Source: Rhynchosporium graminicola
Lineage: Eukaryota; Ascomycota; Leotiomycetes; Helotiales; Ploettnerulaceae
DNA length: 64,000 nt
Assembly: GCA_900074885.1 (NCBI GenBank)
Contig: FJUW01000055.1
Location: 276,827 to 340,826 of the forward strand
Direction of reading: 5' to 3'
A program made the position numbers and the translations under genes. Within the stretch, counting starts at the first letter, position 1. Each line of letters begins with the position of its first letter. Below, piece by piece: positions 1 to 12,927 of the stretch. Under the pieces are notes generated by a model. The model saw only the letters and a list, made by a program, of their open reading frames with translations, made no database searches and had not been told where the DNA came from.

Positions 1-103
1 AGTAATAGTAATAGTAATAGTAATAGTAATAGTAATAGTAATAGTAATAGTAATAGTAATAGTAATAGTAATAGTAATAGTAATAGTAATAGTAATAGTA
101 ATA
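1..103. repeat. (AGTAAT)n microsatellite
   Basis: About 17 near-perfect head-to-tail copies of the hexamer AGTAAT at the left edge of the window. The tract may continue outside it. It runs directly into AT-rich sequence. Confidence 0.95.
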
Positions 104-983
104 AATTTGATTATAATTATAATAAAAGTAATAGTAGTAGTTGAAATAATAATAATACTAGATATTCTATGATATATTAATATATATTATAAATATAAGA
201 AAATTATTATATATATCTACTATAACTATAATATCATTTAAAGAAGATGATTATTATCATAATAAAAAAGAGAAGTACTTATAGTATAGCTATATACTTA
301 GTTACTTAATTTACTTCTATTACTAGAATACTACTTTGATTATAACTTATAGTTTCTCTTACTTATTACTTATTATTATAATAGAAATAGGCTATTATAA
401 ATTAACTATAGTATATAATAATCACGCGGAATAAGGTCTTATAGCCCTAAAGTTTATAAAAGATCTAACTTAATAAGTATTTAAAAATAAATATTAGAAA
501 AACTAATATATATATATATATATATAAAGTAGTAATATAAAGATAGAATCAAGCAGATAGCTATATTATAGTATTATTAATAGAAGATAAAGCTAGCCTT
601 ATAAGTAACTAATAGTATAGCTATAGACTATAGAAGAGCTATAAATAATTTATATAAAGAGAGAAAAGTAGTAATAATAATAATAATAGAGATTATAGTA
701 ATAGTAGTAGTATTAAGATTCTTTAGTCTTTTAATATCTATTATAATTAAAATTAATCTATAGATTTTATATATATACTTAATACTTATAGTATTACTTA
801 AAGAGTTAAATTATTTTTATAATATAAAAGAAAAGTATTTATAAGTTTACTATATTTTCTATCTAATTACTTTATTATTCTTTATATAGAAATTTAAGAT
901 AATTATTACTAAAAAACTACTATTATTATAATCTTAAATACTATTTATTTATAACTTATTATTAATAATAGAAACATACTATT
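104..983. other. AT-rich, RIP-like relic, no gene
   Basis: Very AT-rich, TpA-dense sequence with many trinucleotide runs (AAT, TAG, TAT) and stops in every frame. It resembles the mutated transposon sequence elsewhere in the window, but I could not match it to any of the families described here. It changes abruptly to normal composition at about 984. Confidence 0.6.
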
Positions 984-1498
984 ATGAATTCACTAGCGAC
1001 TGCGCGAAGCAAGGTCCCGTGACCCCGGAGCTTGCGAAGGGCCGGCACGGAGAAGATCTTGCATATACTACTCTGTAAATTGCGATTTCAACGGAGGGGG
1101 ATAATCATCCACGGCATGATTCTCGAGCCTTATTGGTCTTCGTGTCATCCGGCGGGTTTCGTAACATCCGCACAATCATTTGCGTATGGAAGGTCTCGGC
1201 CTCGGATGTAAACTGGTCCCGAAAGATTGTGACAAATCCACTTTCATCCAAGTGTCTTCACTAGCGATTCAAGCCTTCGAAAGAAGCTGATTCCGACTTT
1301 CTAAATCGACTTCTGAAGCATGTAGTGTTTACTATCGATAGCTGAAAATAGCTTCAAAAATTTGTAACAAACGCTTTTCTTTGTGGCTAACTGTCCTTCC
1401 ATTATCCTTATGCTGGCACGCTTGTGATAGCACTGCCCGTGTGCTGGGATCATTGGGTCATTCTACATCCCGTGCCGGTCCAACTTGAAGTATAAGCT
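984..1498. other. Normal-composition island, no recognisable gene
   Basis: About 515 bp of roughly balanced base composition between the AT-rich left edge and the first transposon end. No reading frame longer than about 60 codons stands out and no RNA gene was recognised. It is probably host DNA flanking the transposon at 1499. Confidence 0.5.
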
Positions 1499-1688
1499 AT
1501 TCTTCGGTTTGGCGTGATTCTTCAGTAAATAACGCCGGTACACCGCCTTTTGGTGTGAACCCCACTAAATATTAATATACTATAATTATCAGAACTAGAA
1601 ACTACTAAAGCTCTATGAATACTATACTAATTTGCCTCTAAACTACTTCTTTTTGAAGCTCTTAATCTATAGAGTATATATTCAGTCT
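1499..1688 (+). repeat. Left terminal inverted repeat of the mariner-type element
   Basis: Begins ATTCTTCGGTTTGGCG and pairs base for base over 190 bp with 16404-16593. It contains short internal palindromes around CGCCGGTACACCGCC and GGTGTGAACC. Confidence 0.9.
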
Positions 1689-3437
1689 GCGGCTATACCT
1701 CCTAAATCTGCTTCTAAGATTAGTACAAAAGCTCCAAAAGGACGTAAATCGACTAAACTACGTACTCGACTACTTTCTGCGCTAGTACAACTAGCTAAAA
1801 TAATCCTGGAAATCAATACTAAGAGTACTGCAACTGAGTCTACTGAGCCTACTATAGACTCAGTTGCAGCTATAGTACTAGCTACAGTACTAGTACTAGT
1901 ACCAGCTATAGTACTAGCACTAGCTATAGCAAGCTAATCGACGCCTCCACCTCTACCTGAATCGATTATACTCTCTTCTTCGCCTCCGCAGATTATTATA
2001 TAAGTTATAGAGTTGGAAATTCGATACTACCTAGACAGCGAGCGTATTAGTAGTACAATTAGTAATATTTCAAATAAGCCAGGAGAGGAGGGACATACCT
2101 ACCAATCGATTAAGGAGACTACTAGAGAGGTAGCAGATAATACTATTAATTCAAGGGGTATTTCCAGCCTAAGAAGAGATTATACTTACTAGTACGCTAC
2201 GTATAGAGCTAATAGTAATCCGACTGAGGTAGATATCAGTAATTCAGCTGATTTCGACTATATTATTAAACGAGTTTTAAACTAGGGAGCTAAAGGTAAG
2301 GAGAAGATACTCAGACTCCAGATTTGCTTTAGTATCGTCTTAACTCCTCAGAGTATAGTTCGACCTCTATAGAAAGATCTAGTACTAGTAAAGCCTCTAA
2401 TTATTACTATTCTAAAGCGTGTATATGGAGATCTGAGAGAGGAGAGAGAGGAGGTGCTAAAGCCTAAGAAACCTCGTATAGCGATAGTATAGTTAATAGA
2501 GGAGGAGAAACTAAGCTATTAAGCTGAAAAAGGAACCTTTAAGGAGCTCTTAACCTTAATTTAAGTACTATAAGCTTGTAAAGTTAGCTCTTATAGTTCA
2601 ACTACTCGCTTTTGCTAAGTAAATGATAATAAGCACTATTAACTTTCAGGAGCTGATTTGACTCGCTAGGGCTATGATATTGAAGAAGGAGTTACTATAA
2701 TTAATAAGCTTTCTATACTTCATAGAGGAGACTTATTAAGAGAGCTTACTAGGCGTCGAGAGGCAGAAGAAGTAAAGGAGAGAAAAGGGAGGAAGCAGAA
2801 GAAGAGAGAGTCTTATTATGATTTATCTTTATTATCGGAACGTCGAATAGGAGCCTAATACTCTCTGCAGACGCCTTATTAGCCTCTAAATAGCTTCCTA
2901 TATTAGTACCCTATAATATAACCTCCTTAACCTCCTGCGGTATAGTCTCCTTATACTCCTAGCCTATAGGGCTATTTTCAACCTCCGATATACCCTTAAC
3001 TTAATATACCTCCTCTAGACTATGAATATCGACTGCCTGAACCTTAATTACCTCTAAATCGACTACAGAAGAGAGCTAGGAGTGAGTTTCTATCGATAGC
3101 AGATCTGCGAGAGTCGAGCTTACTGCGTAGCAGTAGTAATTCTGAGGAGGTATTATTTGCGCTAAAAACGTTTCTTCATAAGCTCTCACTACCCCCTAAA
3201 GCTTCTATAGCTTCGTAATTCGACTTCGCTATTAAGATATTTATAGAGCAAGAGTATAATATAGCTATGATATTAGAGACGACGATTAGAGAGGGAATAG
3301 AGCTTGGAATGAAAGCTGGAGTCTTAAAGGTTATAAAGATGAATTTGAAGGCATTTAAGAAGTAGTATAATTAGTAAGAATTATAATAAACTATAGAAGA
3401 GGAGAAGGAGGAGGAGGAGGAGGAGGACGAGGAGGAG
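1630..3437 (+). pseudogene. Decayed second ORF of the mariner-type element
   Basis: Ignoring TAA/TAG codons that would be CAA/CAG before RIP, one frame stays open for about 600 codons from the inverted repeat to the insertion point of the nested transposon. It appears to continue a short way at 15356. I do not recognise the protein. Visible features are a Lys/Arg-rich N-terminus, an Ala/Val/Leu-rich stretch near residue 80, a charged helical Arg/Glu/Lys segment around 2740-2810, a Pro/Gln/Tyr-rich low-complexity part around 2870-3030, and a C-terminal run of Glu (3397-3437). A second protein this large is unusual for a Tc1/mariner-like element, whose typical members are 1.3-2 kb with one gene. 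It might be an accessory transposition protein or a captured sequence. Confidence 0.55.
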
Positions 3438-3439
3438 TA

Positions 3440-3475
3440 TAGTTGGACCGCATCAAACACGATAAAAATAAGATT
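3440..3475 (+). repeat. Left TIR of the TA-targeting DDE transposon
   Basis: Reads TAGTTGGACCGCATC and onward, preceded by TA. Matches the reverse complement of 15318-15353, with decay after about 30 bp. Confidence 0.85.
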
Positions 3476-4110
3476 TAAGTACTATAAATAATCTATCTAA
3501 ACCAAAAGATGCGCCTGATTGCTAGCGCTCTATAAATATAGTTTTTATCCTAATCGGGCTTAGCGTCGAGTTTAAAGACTTATATATATAAAGTCTTAGC
3601 ACCGCCAAAATATTTGAGAATTTATTTTTTATATATATATATTTATATAAGGCTATATTGAATATTTTAAAGAACTTTTTACTTCTAAACTTAGAGAATA
3701 ATATAACGCAGCTTTCAACAAGAAAATAAATTTCATATTATTAGTAGATCTAATTTTAAATATTAAAAGTCTTATTCTTTTATTCTTCAAAAAGATACTA
3801 AGTATAATATCTTATATATAAAGCACTTTTATAACTGCTAAGCTAGCTACCGCAAATAAAACTAACTAACTAATTAACTAAGCTAAATTATCTACTTCTA
3901 CGCTATTCCCTTCTAGGACTATATCAAATTCCTTCATCCACTTCTCTGATATAGACCTATAACCGCTTTGTTTCTTTACGCACTACGCAGCCTGTTTAAC
4001 GTTAAGCCCTTTACGATAAGTATCTATAAAGCGAAAAGCTCTATTAATACACCTTCGTATAGTATCGATAGGGTAAGAATTAAGCGAATTCAAGTATACT
4101 TCTTTCGCCT

Positions 4111-4162
4111 ATAATAAGTAAGTAAGTAAATAAGTAAGTATATAAGTAAGTAAGTAAGTAAC
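4111..4162. repeat. (TAAG)n microsatellite in a transposase intron
   Basis: A run of AAGTAAGT-type units within the reverse-strand transposase gene. On the coding strand it reads TTACTTAC and lies between two conserved exon blocks. Confidence 0.8.
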
Positions 4163-4460
4163 TTATCTCTAGGAAGCTATTTTTCCATACTTATCGATAG
4201 AGATTCTTGCAATACGCCTAATATATCTTAATCGGGTTTAGCTCGCAGTGAAACTTCGGTAAAAAGAGACACACGTGCTCTCTAGCCTCTAAAAGCTCTT
4301 CTAAAGTACTCTTTTGCTTAAAGAAGTCTTTATAACTCGCTAAGATTCTCGCTAAATAACAAGTAGGCTTTACGCGAGGAGGCTAAGACGTAATAGGCGT
4401 ATACTTCTTCTTAGCGTCACTAGCGCACTTCGCTATTATCTTCCTTGCTATAAAACATTC

Positions 4461-4463
<3 letters not shown>

Positions 4464-4501
<38 letters not shown>

Positions 4502-4526
4502 GAGAGAGAGAAAGAGAGAGAGAGAC
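4464..4526. repeat. (TA)n and (GA)n microsatellites
   Basis: An (AT)n run at about 4469-4497 is followed directly by an (AG)n run at about 4501-4524. Both fall in what appears to be an intron of the transposase. Confidence 0.85.
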
Positions 4527-4755
4527 TTACTAGGGAAACAATCTCTTTCTATAAGAATAGTCTTTAGCCCTTTAGGGACTAGTCTAGGAACCTTTTGTTT
4601 ATTTCCTTCTATATCGAGAATAGGAAAATTATTCTTATCCCGAAGAGTCTTAGTGCCTCTAACCCAATTAAGCTCTTGCGGGGCACCTATAGCTCTCCCT
4701 TCACCAAATTACCGTCTAGTATTAGTATCAGGAGGGAAATAGGTCGTCTATTTGA

Positions 4756-4800
4756 TTCAGTTAGTAATTACTTCCTAAATAGGAAGATATAACTGACCTT
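4756..4800 (-). repeat. Intron block with 16-bp palindrome, copy 1
   Basis: Contains the perfect palindrome CTTCCTAAATAGGAAG (4771-4786) inside a near-identical 45-bp block also found at 13239-13288. On the coding strand it begins GTCAGTTATATC directly after an exon and includes TACTAAC-like branch-point sequence, so it looks like an intron. Confidence 0.7.
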
Positions 4801-4904
4801 TTGAGGTTCTGGAGCTCCTCCTTCTGTAAGATTCATATCGAAGGCATTTAGAGCGCCTACTCCTTTACTAGCGTGGGCACTTGATTGATCAAAGATAAAA
4901 ACAG

Positions 4905-5056
4905 CTATCTAAATAAATAAGTAAGTAAATAAGTAAGTAAATAAGTAAGTAAATAAATAAGTAAATAAGTAAGTAAATAAGTAAGTAAGTAAGTAAGTAA
5001 GTAAATAAGTAAGTAAATAAGTAAGTAAATAAGTAAGTAAATAAGCAGGTAAGTAC
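4905..5056. repeat. (GTAAGTAAATAA)n microsatellite in a transposase intron
   Basis: About 150 bp of GTAAGTAA/ATAAGTAA units. On the coding strand the tract follows an exon end with donor GTAAGT at about 5055. It reads open as a Tyr-Leu-Leu repeat, which I treat as intronic rather than protein. Confidence 0.85.
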
Positions 5057-5419
5057 TTACCTTATTAGGGTATCTTTCTTTAAATATATCGATCGATTCA
5101 GTGACTTGAATAAGCAGTTGCTCAGTATTCCAGTACTCGGTAGTACCTCCCGGATAAATGATTTTCTGCGCTTCTTTTCGACTACTTATAAGCCTCCCTT
5201 CGTGAGTTATAAACTCAGACACGTGAATTAGAGCCCCTGCTCCTTTACTAGGTAGTTTTTGTTGATTTTCATCTAATCAGATTCGCTTAGAGAACTCTTT
5301 ACTATGAAAAGTACTCTCGTTATGAAAGGCAAGCACGTGCTTCTTTTCTCCTATAGGTAGAATAGGCGGAATAGCTTATAGTACTCCGCTATCGTCTTCT
5401 TCGTAGTTCGTAGAGAGAG

Positions 5420-5687
5420 TATAACGACATAAGACTCAAGGCGGTATATAAGCAAGAATAAACGAGTAGGAAAGCTAAGAGCGATCTTATATAGTCTACT
5501 ACGAAGAAAACAAAAAGATAAGGAAGGAAGAAGAAGAGAGATAGAGTGCAAGGCACCTTATATATATATACCGGTACTAGTCCGATACTATACCGGGTCA
5601 GATACTAGTTCTGCCGGGATACCTATGAACTTAGGCCCTATTATCTATCCTTCTTCTTATATAATATTCAGATAAGCTATCGTTATA
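5420..5687 (-). repeat. 3' LTR of family A copy 1
   Basis: 268 bp, begins TATAACGACA and ends TATCGTTATA on the plus strand (TGTAACGACA...TGTCGTTACA before RIP). It contains a TATATATA tract near 5562-5572. Confidence 0.92.
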
Positions 5688-5700
5688 TTACCTCCCTCCT
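5688..5700 (-). other. Polypurine tract of family A copy 1
   Basis: The reverse strand reads AGGAGGGAGGTAA immediately before the 3' LTR, the expected position of the plus-strand primer. Confidence 0.75.
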
Positions 5701-6180
5701 AAGAAGAGCTTAACCCTAAGCTCGGAAGGTTATAGTTTATACTAGAATTAGTCTTTATTATAACTATTTTCGTCGATATTCGCGTAATAAGCGCTAGCCG
5801 CTCTTTAGTAGTAGTAAATTCTTTATTAGGTTCTAACTAGTTATATCGCTATAATAATACTATATTAGTAATAGCTTCTAAATCGGACGGTAAGAAGTAT
5901 TTACTTTATCTATTTATAGTAGGAGTCGAGTTTAAGTAGAGCGTAAGATATATAAAGGAAGGAGTTTATTAATATTAGAGCTTTTCCTTTTTAACTATGA
6001 TAACTACTTTAACTTATAAGTTTATTCTCCTTAGATTACGATACGACTCCTAGAGTAAGTATTATTACTAACTATTATAATAATCTACTATAATCTTATA
6101 TATTAATCGACCTAATTAACTCTTCTCTTAATATAAATAAGTTTCCTATCTTAGTTTTAGAGATAGTCCTTAAGTGCGAT

Positions 6181-7142
6181 ATAAGGGTTTTATAGATCTA
6201 TAATACTAACTCCTATAGTGCCTTTACTAGTTCCTACTAGTACTCTTTCAGCGGCGTATCGTATATATTACTTATAGTATATTCGCGCCTTCCTTAAGAT
6301 AAAGTATAATAATACTCCTATTTTAGAACTCTTATACTCGTTTAATAAGCTTAACTCTAAGCTTTATAAGTATTATTTAGCGTTAAAAAGCAGTTGCGAG
6401 CCTATAAGTTACTTAAACCTAAACGTAATATATATACTAATACGTTATAGTTACCTAACTATATTAATATAGAGTACGCTATTTTATCCGGGTTACTTCC
6501 TAGTAGCGAAGCTAAGGACGCGGAGCTAAATCAGGGCAGTATTATAGCTACTTATAAGGCGATTAATCAGATCTATTATCTTACGAAATCTACTACTCCT
6601 ACTATTACGTTAGAGATTACTATTATATAATTAGTAGAGACTTAGGCTTTAAGGCGTTCTATAGAGAAAGTATTTAAAGAGTTAGAGTTTATTAAAATAG
6701 TAAGTTAAGATCTTAAATCCTTAGATACTAATATAATACTAATATAATATAAGATCTAGATCTTTTAATAATAGATTCGGCGAAATCTAAGTTAATAGTA
6801 TAAATAGTATTAAAGCAGATAAAGGAGTTAAATAGTATTATACGGGAATTTATAAAGAAAGCTATATTTAAAGCTATAATATCTAATACTAGAGGAAAGA
6901 GGAATTTACCTTCTAATTCAGAGATAGCGTTAGATCTAGATACTCCCGGACTTTCTCTAAAGAAGAAACCTCGTAAGATTAGCTATTATACTTAGTCTAC
7001 TACTAAAGCTACGTTAGCAAATTTAAATAAGGAGTTAGATATAGTAGTTCCGGTTCTAGATATTCTAGAATTACTAAGAGCTCCGGAGAACTTAGAGGAG
7101 AAAGCTAGTGAAATAGAAGTAATTAAAGAAGTAGAGTTTTAG
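6181..7142 (+). pseudogene. Antisense reading frame of family A copy 1
   Basis: Runs opposite to gag-pol in the region between the chromodomain and the 3' LTR. It aligns collinearly with 21189-22150, and RIP-type changes leave the frame mostly readable. The C-terminal part is Lys/Glu-rich (KKKPRKISYYT...VIKEVEF, stop at 7140-7142). I do not recognise the protein. A frame change near 6840 relative to the upstream block suggests an intron or an error. Confidence 0.5.
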
Positions 7143-10100
7143 ATATAGCGTTATTATAAAGTATAATTAGGAGATTATCCTTAGTAATAAATTCTAATAC
7201 TAGTAACTATAATAGCTTATTATCCTCTAAGTAACTATAATTATCTATTCTGTCTTCTTAGGCCTTAATCTACTAATCTAGTTTACGCGGAGGTCTAGGT
7301 TTACTTAAGTTAGTAGTATAGAAGTCTCTAAGCTTATACGGAGTACTTATTAGATCGGAAGCGTTATATTAAGTTAAGTCCGGGTTATAGCTTAGCTAGC
7401 TAACTTAATACTTCAGATTACCTCTTAAGAGCTATATAGTAAGTATATCTTATAATTCCTACTCTTCTTAAGTAGCGATAACCTCTAGGGGTAGGTTTTA
7501 TAATTCTTAGCTTAGTAATAGGTTATCCGGGTCCTTAAAGAGTAATTCGGGAGCGAATATATTATAAATAGAAGATCCCGGGGGTAAATCTAGCTTATAA
7601 GAGTATCTGATCTTAGCTAAGACTTAGTATAGTCCTACCTAGAGACTAGATAGCTTCTTACTTAGCTAGTAATTCTTAAGGTTCCTTATAGAAAGAAATA
7701 CCTTATCTCTAACTTCCTAGTCGATACTACGCCGTTTCGGGTTAGTTATAGCACTTATCTTATACTAAGCAGCTAGTATATTAGCTTTTATAACCTCGAT
7801 AGCGGATTTAGTATATTTAGCTAGGGATTTAGTATTAGTATAATTAAGCTTCTCTTATAGTATCGATCCGGTAAGTTACTTCTAGTCTTAGCTATTCCGT
7901 AGTAGTATACTATATTTAAGAGTATATAGCGCTATACCGATAGAATCGTAAGGTAAAGTTACTTAAGCGCAGTCTATTATTAATAGTAGTTCGCTCTAGT
8001 TACTCTAGTAGTAATTAATAAAAAGTCTAAGGCGTTAGTTAATATACTAATTTATAATCTCTATTTATCTATCGGTTTACTAGTAGAAAGAGGTAGAGAG
8101 CTTAACTTTAACTCTAATTATATAGTAAAACTCTTACTAGAAGGATAAGACTAGCTAAGCTCCTTAGTCGGATATAATTAACTTAGAAGTATATCCGAAA
8201 TAATATATTTATTAGATAAATAATATCGCTATCCTACGGGTATCGATATTATAGTAGTATAGTATTAATACGAAGTCTTTCCTTAGGCGGTCGATAAATA
8301 CTAATATCCTATTAAATCCTTAATTATTAGGCAGGAAGTCCTTAAAATCTATAGCTAAGTACTATATAAGATAGCTAGGTACTAGTAATAAGTAGAGGAA
8401 TCCTTACTATTTCGTCTGTTTCGAATAAGAGTACTAGTAGAGGCGGTAATTACGAGTATACTATTTCACGTCTAATATAAGTCCTTTCTAGTAGTAATAA
8501 GTAGAAATCATTTTAGCGGTCTTACGAGCGTTTAGATAAGTAGAAGAAACTTAATTATAGACTTCGCTAATTAAATAAGTATATAATAAGGTATAGCGTT
8601 ATACGTATAGATAACTATTATAAAGTAGTAAACTATTATTAATAGTATAGCTATCTCCTAATATATTTCGTTCTTTAGAGAACGATTCTTAGTTAAATTA
8701 GTATAGTTTCTCGATTAAGTTAAAGGAGTTACGTATAAGTTCCGGTAGCGTATTAGTCTCTAGCGATATTAGGTATATATAACTAATTTAATTAATATAA
8801 TACTTAGCTAGTTCCGCGTTAATCCTAAAGTCTAAGTAGTCTAGAGGTAATAAAACTTAAGATCTATTATCTTGTTTCTATTATTCCTATATCTTTAGAT
8901 CTTATTCCTTATAGCTAAGGATATTAGCTTTAATATTATCTTTACTAAGCGTATATATAATTTGAAAGTTAAATTCAGAAAGGAATTCTATCTATCTAGC
9001 TTACTTATTAGTTAAGACCTTAGTAATTATAAAGTATTCTAAGGATCGATAGTCCGTATATACGCTAGTATAGTATTATAGAGATATAAGTTCTAGTCTC
9101 TATTTCTGGAAAGACTTAATAATAGTATATAGCTTCTTATTATAGATCTCTTAGTTTAGTTTATATCTATTAAGAATATAAGAGTAGAATCTAATTAGAT
9201 ACTACTAGTTATCTTTATATAATTAGAAGATAACTCTAGTTATTATACTATTAGAGGAATTAGTTTCTAGTTTAGTTTATAATTCAGGGTCGAAATAGTA
9301 TAGTTTCTATATTAATAGTAGCTATTAACGTAAATCGTCGAAGGACTTCTTATAATCGTTAGTAAAATTCTATAGTACTATAGGCTAAGTAAGTACTAAG
9401 AGAGGTTTAGCGATAAGGCTGAAATTCCGAATAAATTAATAATAGAACTTATAGAATCCTAGGAAGGATTTTATAGCTATTACTATTTCGGAGTACTTCT
9501 AGTTTACTAATAGTACTACTTTCTCGGGATCTAGCTTAATTCTGTTAATAGTAATAATATATCTAAGGTATTTAGTCTAAGTAATATGGAATTCGCTTTT
9601 CTTAATATCTACTTAAAGTCTAGTATCTATTAAGTATTATAGTACTAATTTAATATATTCCTTATATTCCTAGAGCGTTTCTGAGTATATAAGAATATTA
9701 TCTAAATAAGCTATATAGAAGTTATCTAAGTAGTCTAATAGTATATTATTTATATATCGCTAGTACGTACTAAGTCTATTATAGAGCCTAAAAAGTAGTA
9801 CTTTATATTTATAAGATCTAAAGCAGGTTCGGAAAGTAATATACTCCTCGGATTCGGGGTCTATATAGATATAGTTAAATACTACTCGGATATCTAGTTT
9901 AGTAAAGATTACTACTTTAGATATACGAGTTAAGAGCTTATCGATCCTGAGTATTAAGTAGGAATCCTTTCGAGTGATTATATTAAGCTTATAATAGTCG
10001 ATATAGAAGCGTAATCCTCTATTAGCCTTCTTAACGAATAGTATAGGTAATATAAAGGGACTTTAGCTAGATTCGATAAATCCTTTATCTAAGTTCTCTA

Positions 10101-12617
10101 TAAGGTATTTCTTAGTTACTTATAGTTCGTCTATAGATTACTAATATAAGGGCGAATATATATTAAGTAAAGGTTCTTCTAGAATAATTTTATAATTATA
10201 TAAGTAATAAAGCGAAAGAATATTAGAATCCCGCTTAGAAAAAGCTTCCTTAAGAGTATAATACTATTCTAGTAGCTTTTAAGCTATAAGTCGTTTAGTA
10301 TTAGGATCCTTAGGAGAGTTATTATTTAGATAGTCTTATAAGAAGCGGTCTATCTCGTAGATACTAGTAAAGAATAATTCGGAACCTTTATATTTTATAT
10401 TAAAGTAAAAAGCTATAGTACTAATTTAGTAAATCAGAACTAGTTTCTAGATCCTCGGAGGTTAAGAGGAGCACTTATAGTAGGGTTTTAGCGTAAGTAC
10501 CTTTCTCGATAAATTCGGAGTAGGAAAGGGTTCGGATTCCTTAGTAATAAGCGAAAATAAGTTAAATAATAAAGATAATACGTTAATATACTATATCGCT
10601 ACTATTTAGTATAATCGCTATTAGTCTAGCTAGTTTATAGCTAAGTCCTGCGTATTAGTGTCGATTTAGTAAGATCGATTAATACTAGGTTTACGAGGTA
10701 ATAGAGTTATAATTATCTCCTTATCGTATTAGAAAGTAGCTAGATAGCGTTCCGGCTATAAAAGCTTATAATAGAGCGTATCTAGCTTAACCTGAAAATG
10801 TTATATCTATTTAATACTAATAATCATATCTTATTATTCTAAATCGAGGAGAATAAAAAAGTAATTATAAATACGCTTACTATTAATAGAAAGGTATAAA
10901 TATATAAAATAGATAATATAAGTTCTGATAGACTATTAGAACCTATATATTAGAATAGAATAAGGCAGTAGCTCGATTTTAATACTAAGAGCTCCCGATA
11001 GTTATCTGGTAAGAGTACGATTAATAAATAGATAACCGTTCGCTCTAGTATCGATCAGGCTATTTATAGAGACTCTTAGCTTATTTATACTAACTATAGT
11101 CGGGTATATAAATTACTTACCTCTTATTAAGGAGTTAAAGTTAAGATTAGAGAGATTATACTTATATAGACCTAAGAAAAAGTTTTTACCTAGGCCTTAT
11201 CGTTTCCCCTTAGTATTAGTCCAGATTCGGAGGGTATATCTTCTATTACTTCCTTAGCTACTCTCTCTTCTTCCGGAAATTCGTCGATTGATTAAACCTT
11301 AGGTAAGTTAGAGTAATCTAGCTTAATATAACCGAGCTATTTATAACTATAATACTTAAGGGGTTCTCCGGTCGAAGTAGTAAAGCGTTTTAGCGCGGAG
11401 GGAGTATTAGCTCGTACCGGGGTAGAAGTACGTATATATAGTATAGGAGTAGTTTATTAAGGAGCTAAGGTTAAGGACTAGTAAGAGGTAGAACTAGTAG
11501 TAATCGCAGTAGTAATAGCAGGCTTATAGTACTATACTTAGGTAATAGCTTTCTTAGGATAAGTATATTCTAAGTTATAGTAATACTTAGTATTAAAAGA
11601 AAGTAAGGATCTAACTATAGAAGTATAGTCCTTATTCTACGTTAGTTTAATAATAAGAGTTAAAGCGCGTAAAGATAGTATAATCTTATCTTATATATAG
11701 AAGAACTACTTCTTCTTTTTAACTTTACTTTAGATAATAGCGCTTTAAAATTAACTACGAAACTCGGCGAAAGTCTCGCGTATATAGCTAAGTTATTATA
11801 TTTCTAAGTAGTAGAAAGCGTTATAGTAGTTATCTTCCTCTAAACTAGTAAGAAAGTTCTCCTTTAATAAGGAGATTATTTTATCGCTAGTTTTAAACTT
11901 ATTAGCGAGATACTAAGGCGTAAGATACTCCTTAGCTAATCTAGTAACTAGCTCCTATACGAGAACGCGCTAAGAGAAGTCCGTAAGGTAATAGTTAGCG
12001 TTTATAACTAGCCGGTCTCGTATCGATACTCTCTATTAGAGGAAAGTAGAGTCCGATCTATTATCTAAAGGTAAGATCTTCTTAGTAAGATAAGACTTCC
12101 TAAGGCATAACTCTACTGATTTAGCGCCGGGAGAGGGAGATAGTTTATTAGGAATAGTATCTTCTCTCTTAGTACTACGTATTAGAATAAAGTTTATTAG
12201 CTTATTAAATTCTAGAATATATAGAGATTATAGTATTAGTTCTAGTAGGAGAGTTAAAGATAAATAAAGGACTCTTATAAGGAACTTATCTTATATAGAG
12301 ATTAGTCTATCTATAGTATCTTCTAGAGAGTTATTCTTTTCCTCCTAGTCCGCTAATCGTTATAAGAGGGAATAGATCAGGTTCGAGTCACCTGTAGTAG
12401 TAGGAGTACTTAGCGATTATACTCCTAGTGAATTTCGCTTTTATTTTCCTTTCCCTCTTAGTTAGTACTTCTTTAATAAGGTATTAATATTCTCTAGAGT
12501 AAGAGATATTTAGAGTAAAGAAAAGTATAATAGATTAGGTTTAGAGATAGAGCGGGAGAGGTCGCGTCAGGTCCCCTTAGAACTAGAGAAGTCTTTAGTT
12601 TATTAGTTAGGAGCTAT
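7123..12617 (-). pseudogene. gag-pol of family A copy 1
   Basis: Reverse-strand relic. The likely Gag start is an ATA (from ATG) at 12615-12617. A zinc knuckle of form CX2CX4HX4C, with Cys changed to Tyr and His to Tyr, lies near 11310-11365. The protease signature LIDT-x-A is at about 11035-11058, the reverse-transcriptase motif FYIAYLDN (family YLDD) at about 9690-9720, and integrase at about 7730-8530. A chromodomain with the typical fungal sequence order (WE-x-DIL ... YKLRDF ... PPRKLD) lies at about 7250-7470. The end converges with the antisense frame ending at 7142. Many Gln and Trp codons are now stops. Confidence 0.85.
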
Positions 12618-12927
12618 TCCGATAGCTTAAAAAGGGGTATATTAAGGCTATTTCGGCGGCGATACGTAAAGGTTAAAGTTCCGGGGTATTTATTATACTT
12701 TCTTTAAAATCTATCTATAATTCCTTTATACTAAGGGGGTTATTAAAGGAGCGTTAGCGAAGACCTCCTCTATTATACTATTTGCGATAAGCTGAATTAA
12801 ACCCTAATTCATAGTTATCTAAGAGATCTCTAGTATCTCGGCTATATACGAGTAGTTATCGAATAACTAACTTAGTAATAAGATATTATAATAAGCTATC
12901 TCTAGCTATCTTGATCTTTTTATTTAA

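Larger units (their letters stand above)
3880..5419 (-). pseudogene. DDE transposase, C-terminal catalytic half (interrupted)
   Basis: Continues the gene starting at 14908. Reading on the reverse strand, the first catalytic region appears as the RIP-altered HNESTFHSKEF (about 5280-5330; family form HDESTF). It is followed by VSEFITHEGRLISS (about 5180-5230), the second Asp in VFIFDQSSAHASKG (about 4850-4900), a PKGLKTILIERDCFP segment (about 4535-4580) and the HCELNPI region (about 4240-4270). The order matches the DDE core of this fungal family. Introns with GTAAGT-type donors separate the blocks; two of them consist largely of GTAA/TTAC microsatellite. The catalytic Asp-to-Asn change and stops make it inactive. 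Confidence 0.75.

Noticed and set aside
1..5056. Short regular repeats as a possible CRISPR array
   Set aside because: Units of 4-12 bp without spacers are microsatellites, and the host is a fungus.
4905..5222. 105-codon reverse frame ending in a long Tyr-Leu-Leu repeat
   Set aside because: The first 50 codons are a true transposase exon, but the repeat part begins at a GTAAGT donor and is microsatellite intron.
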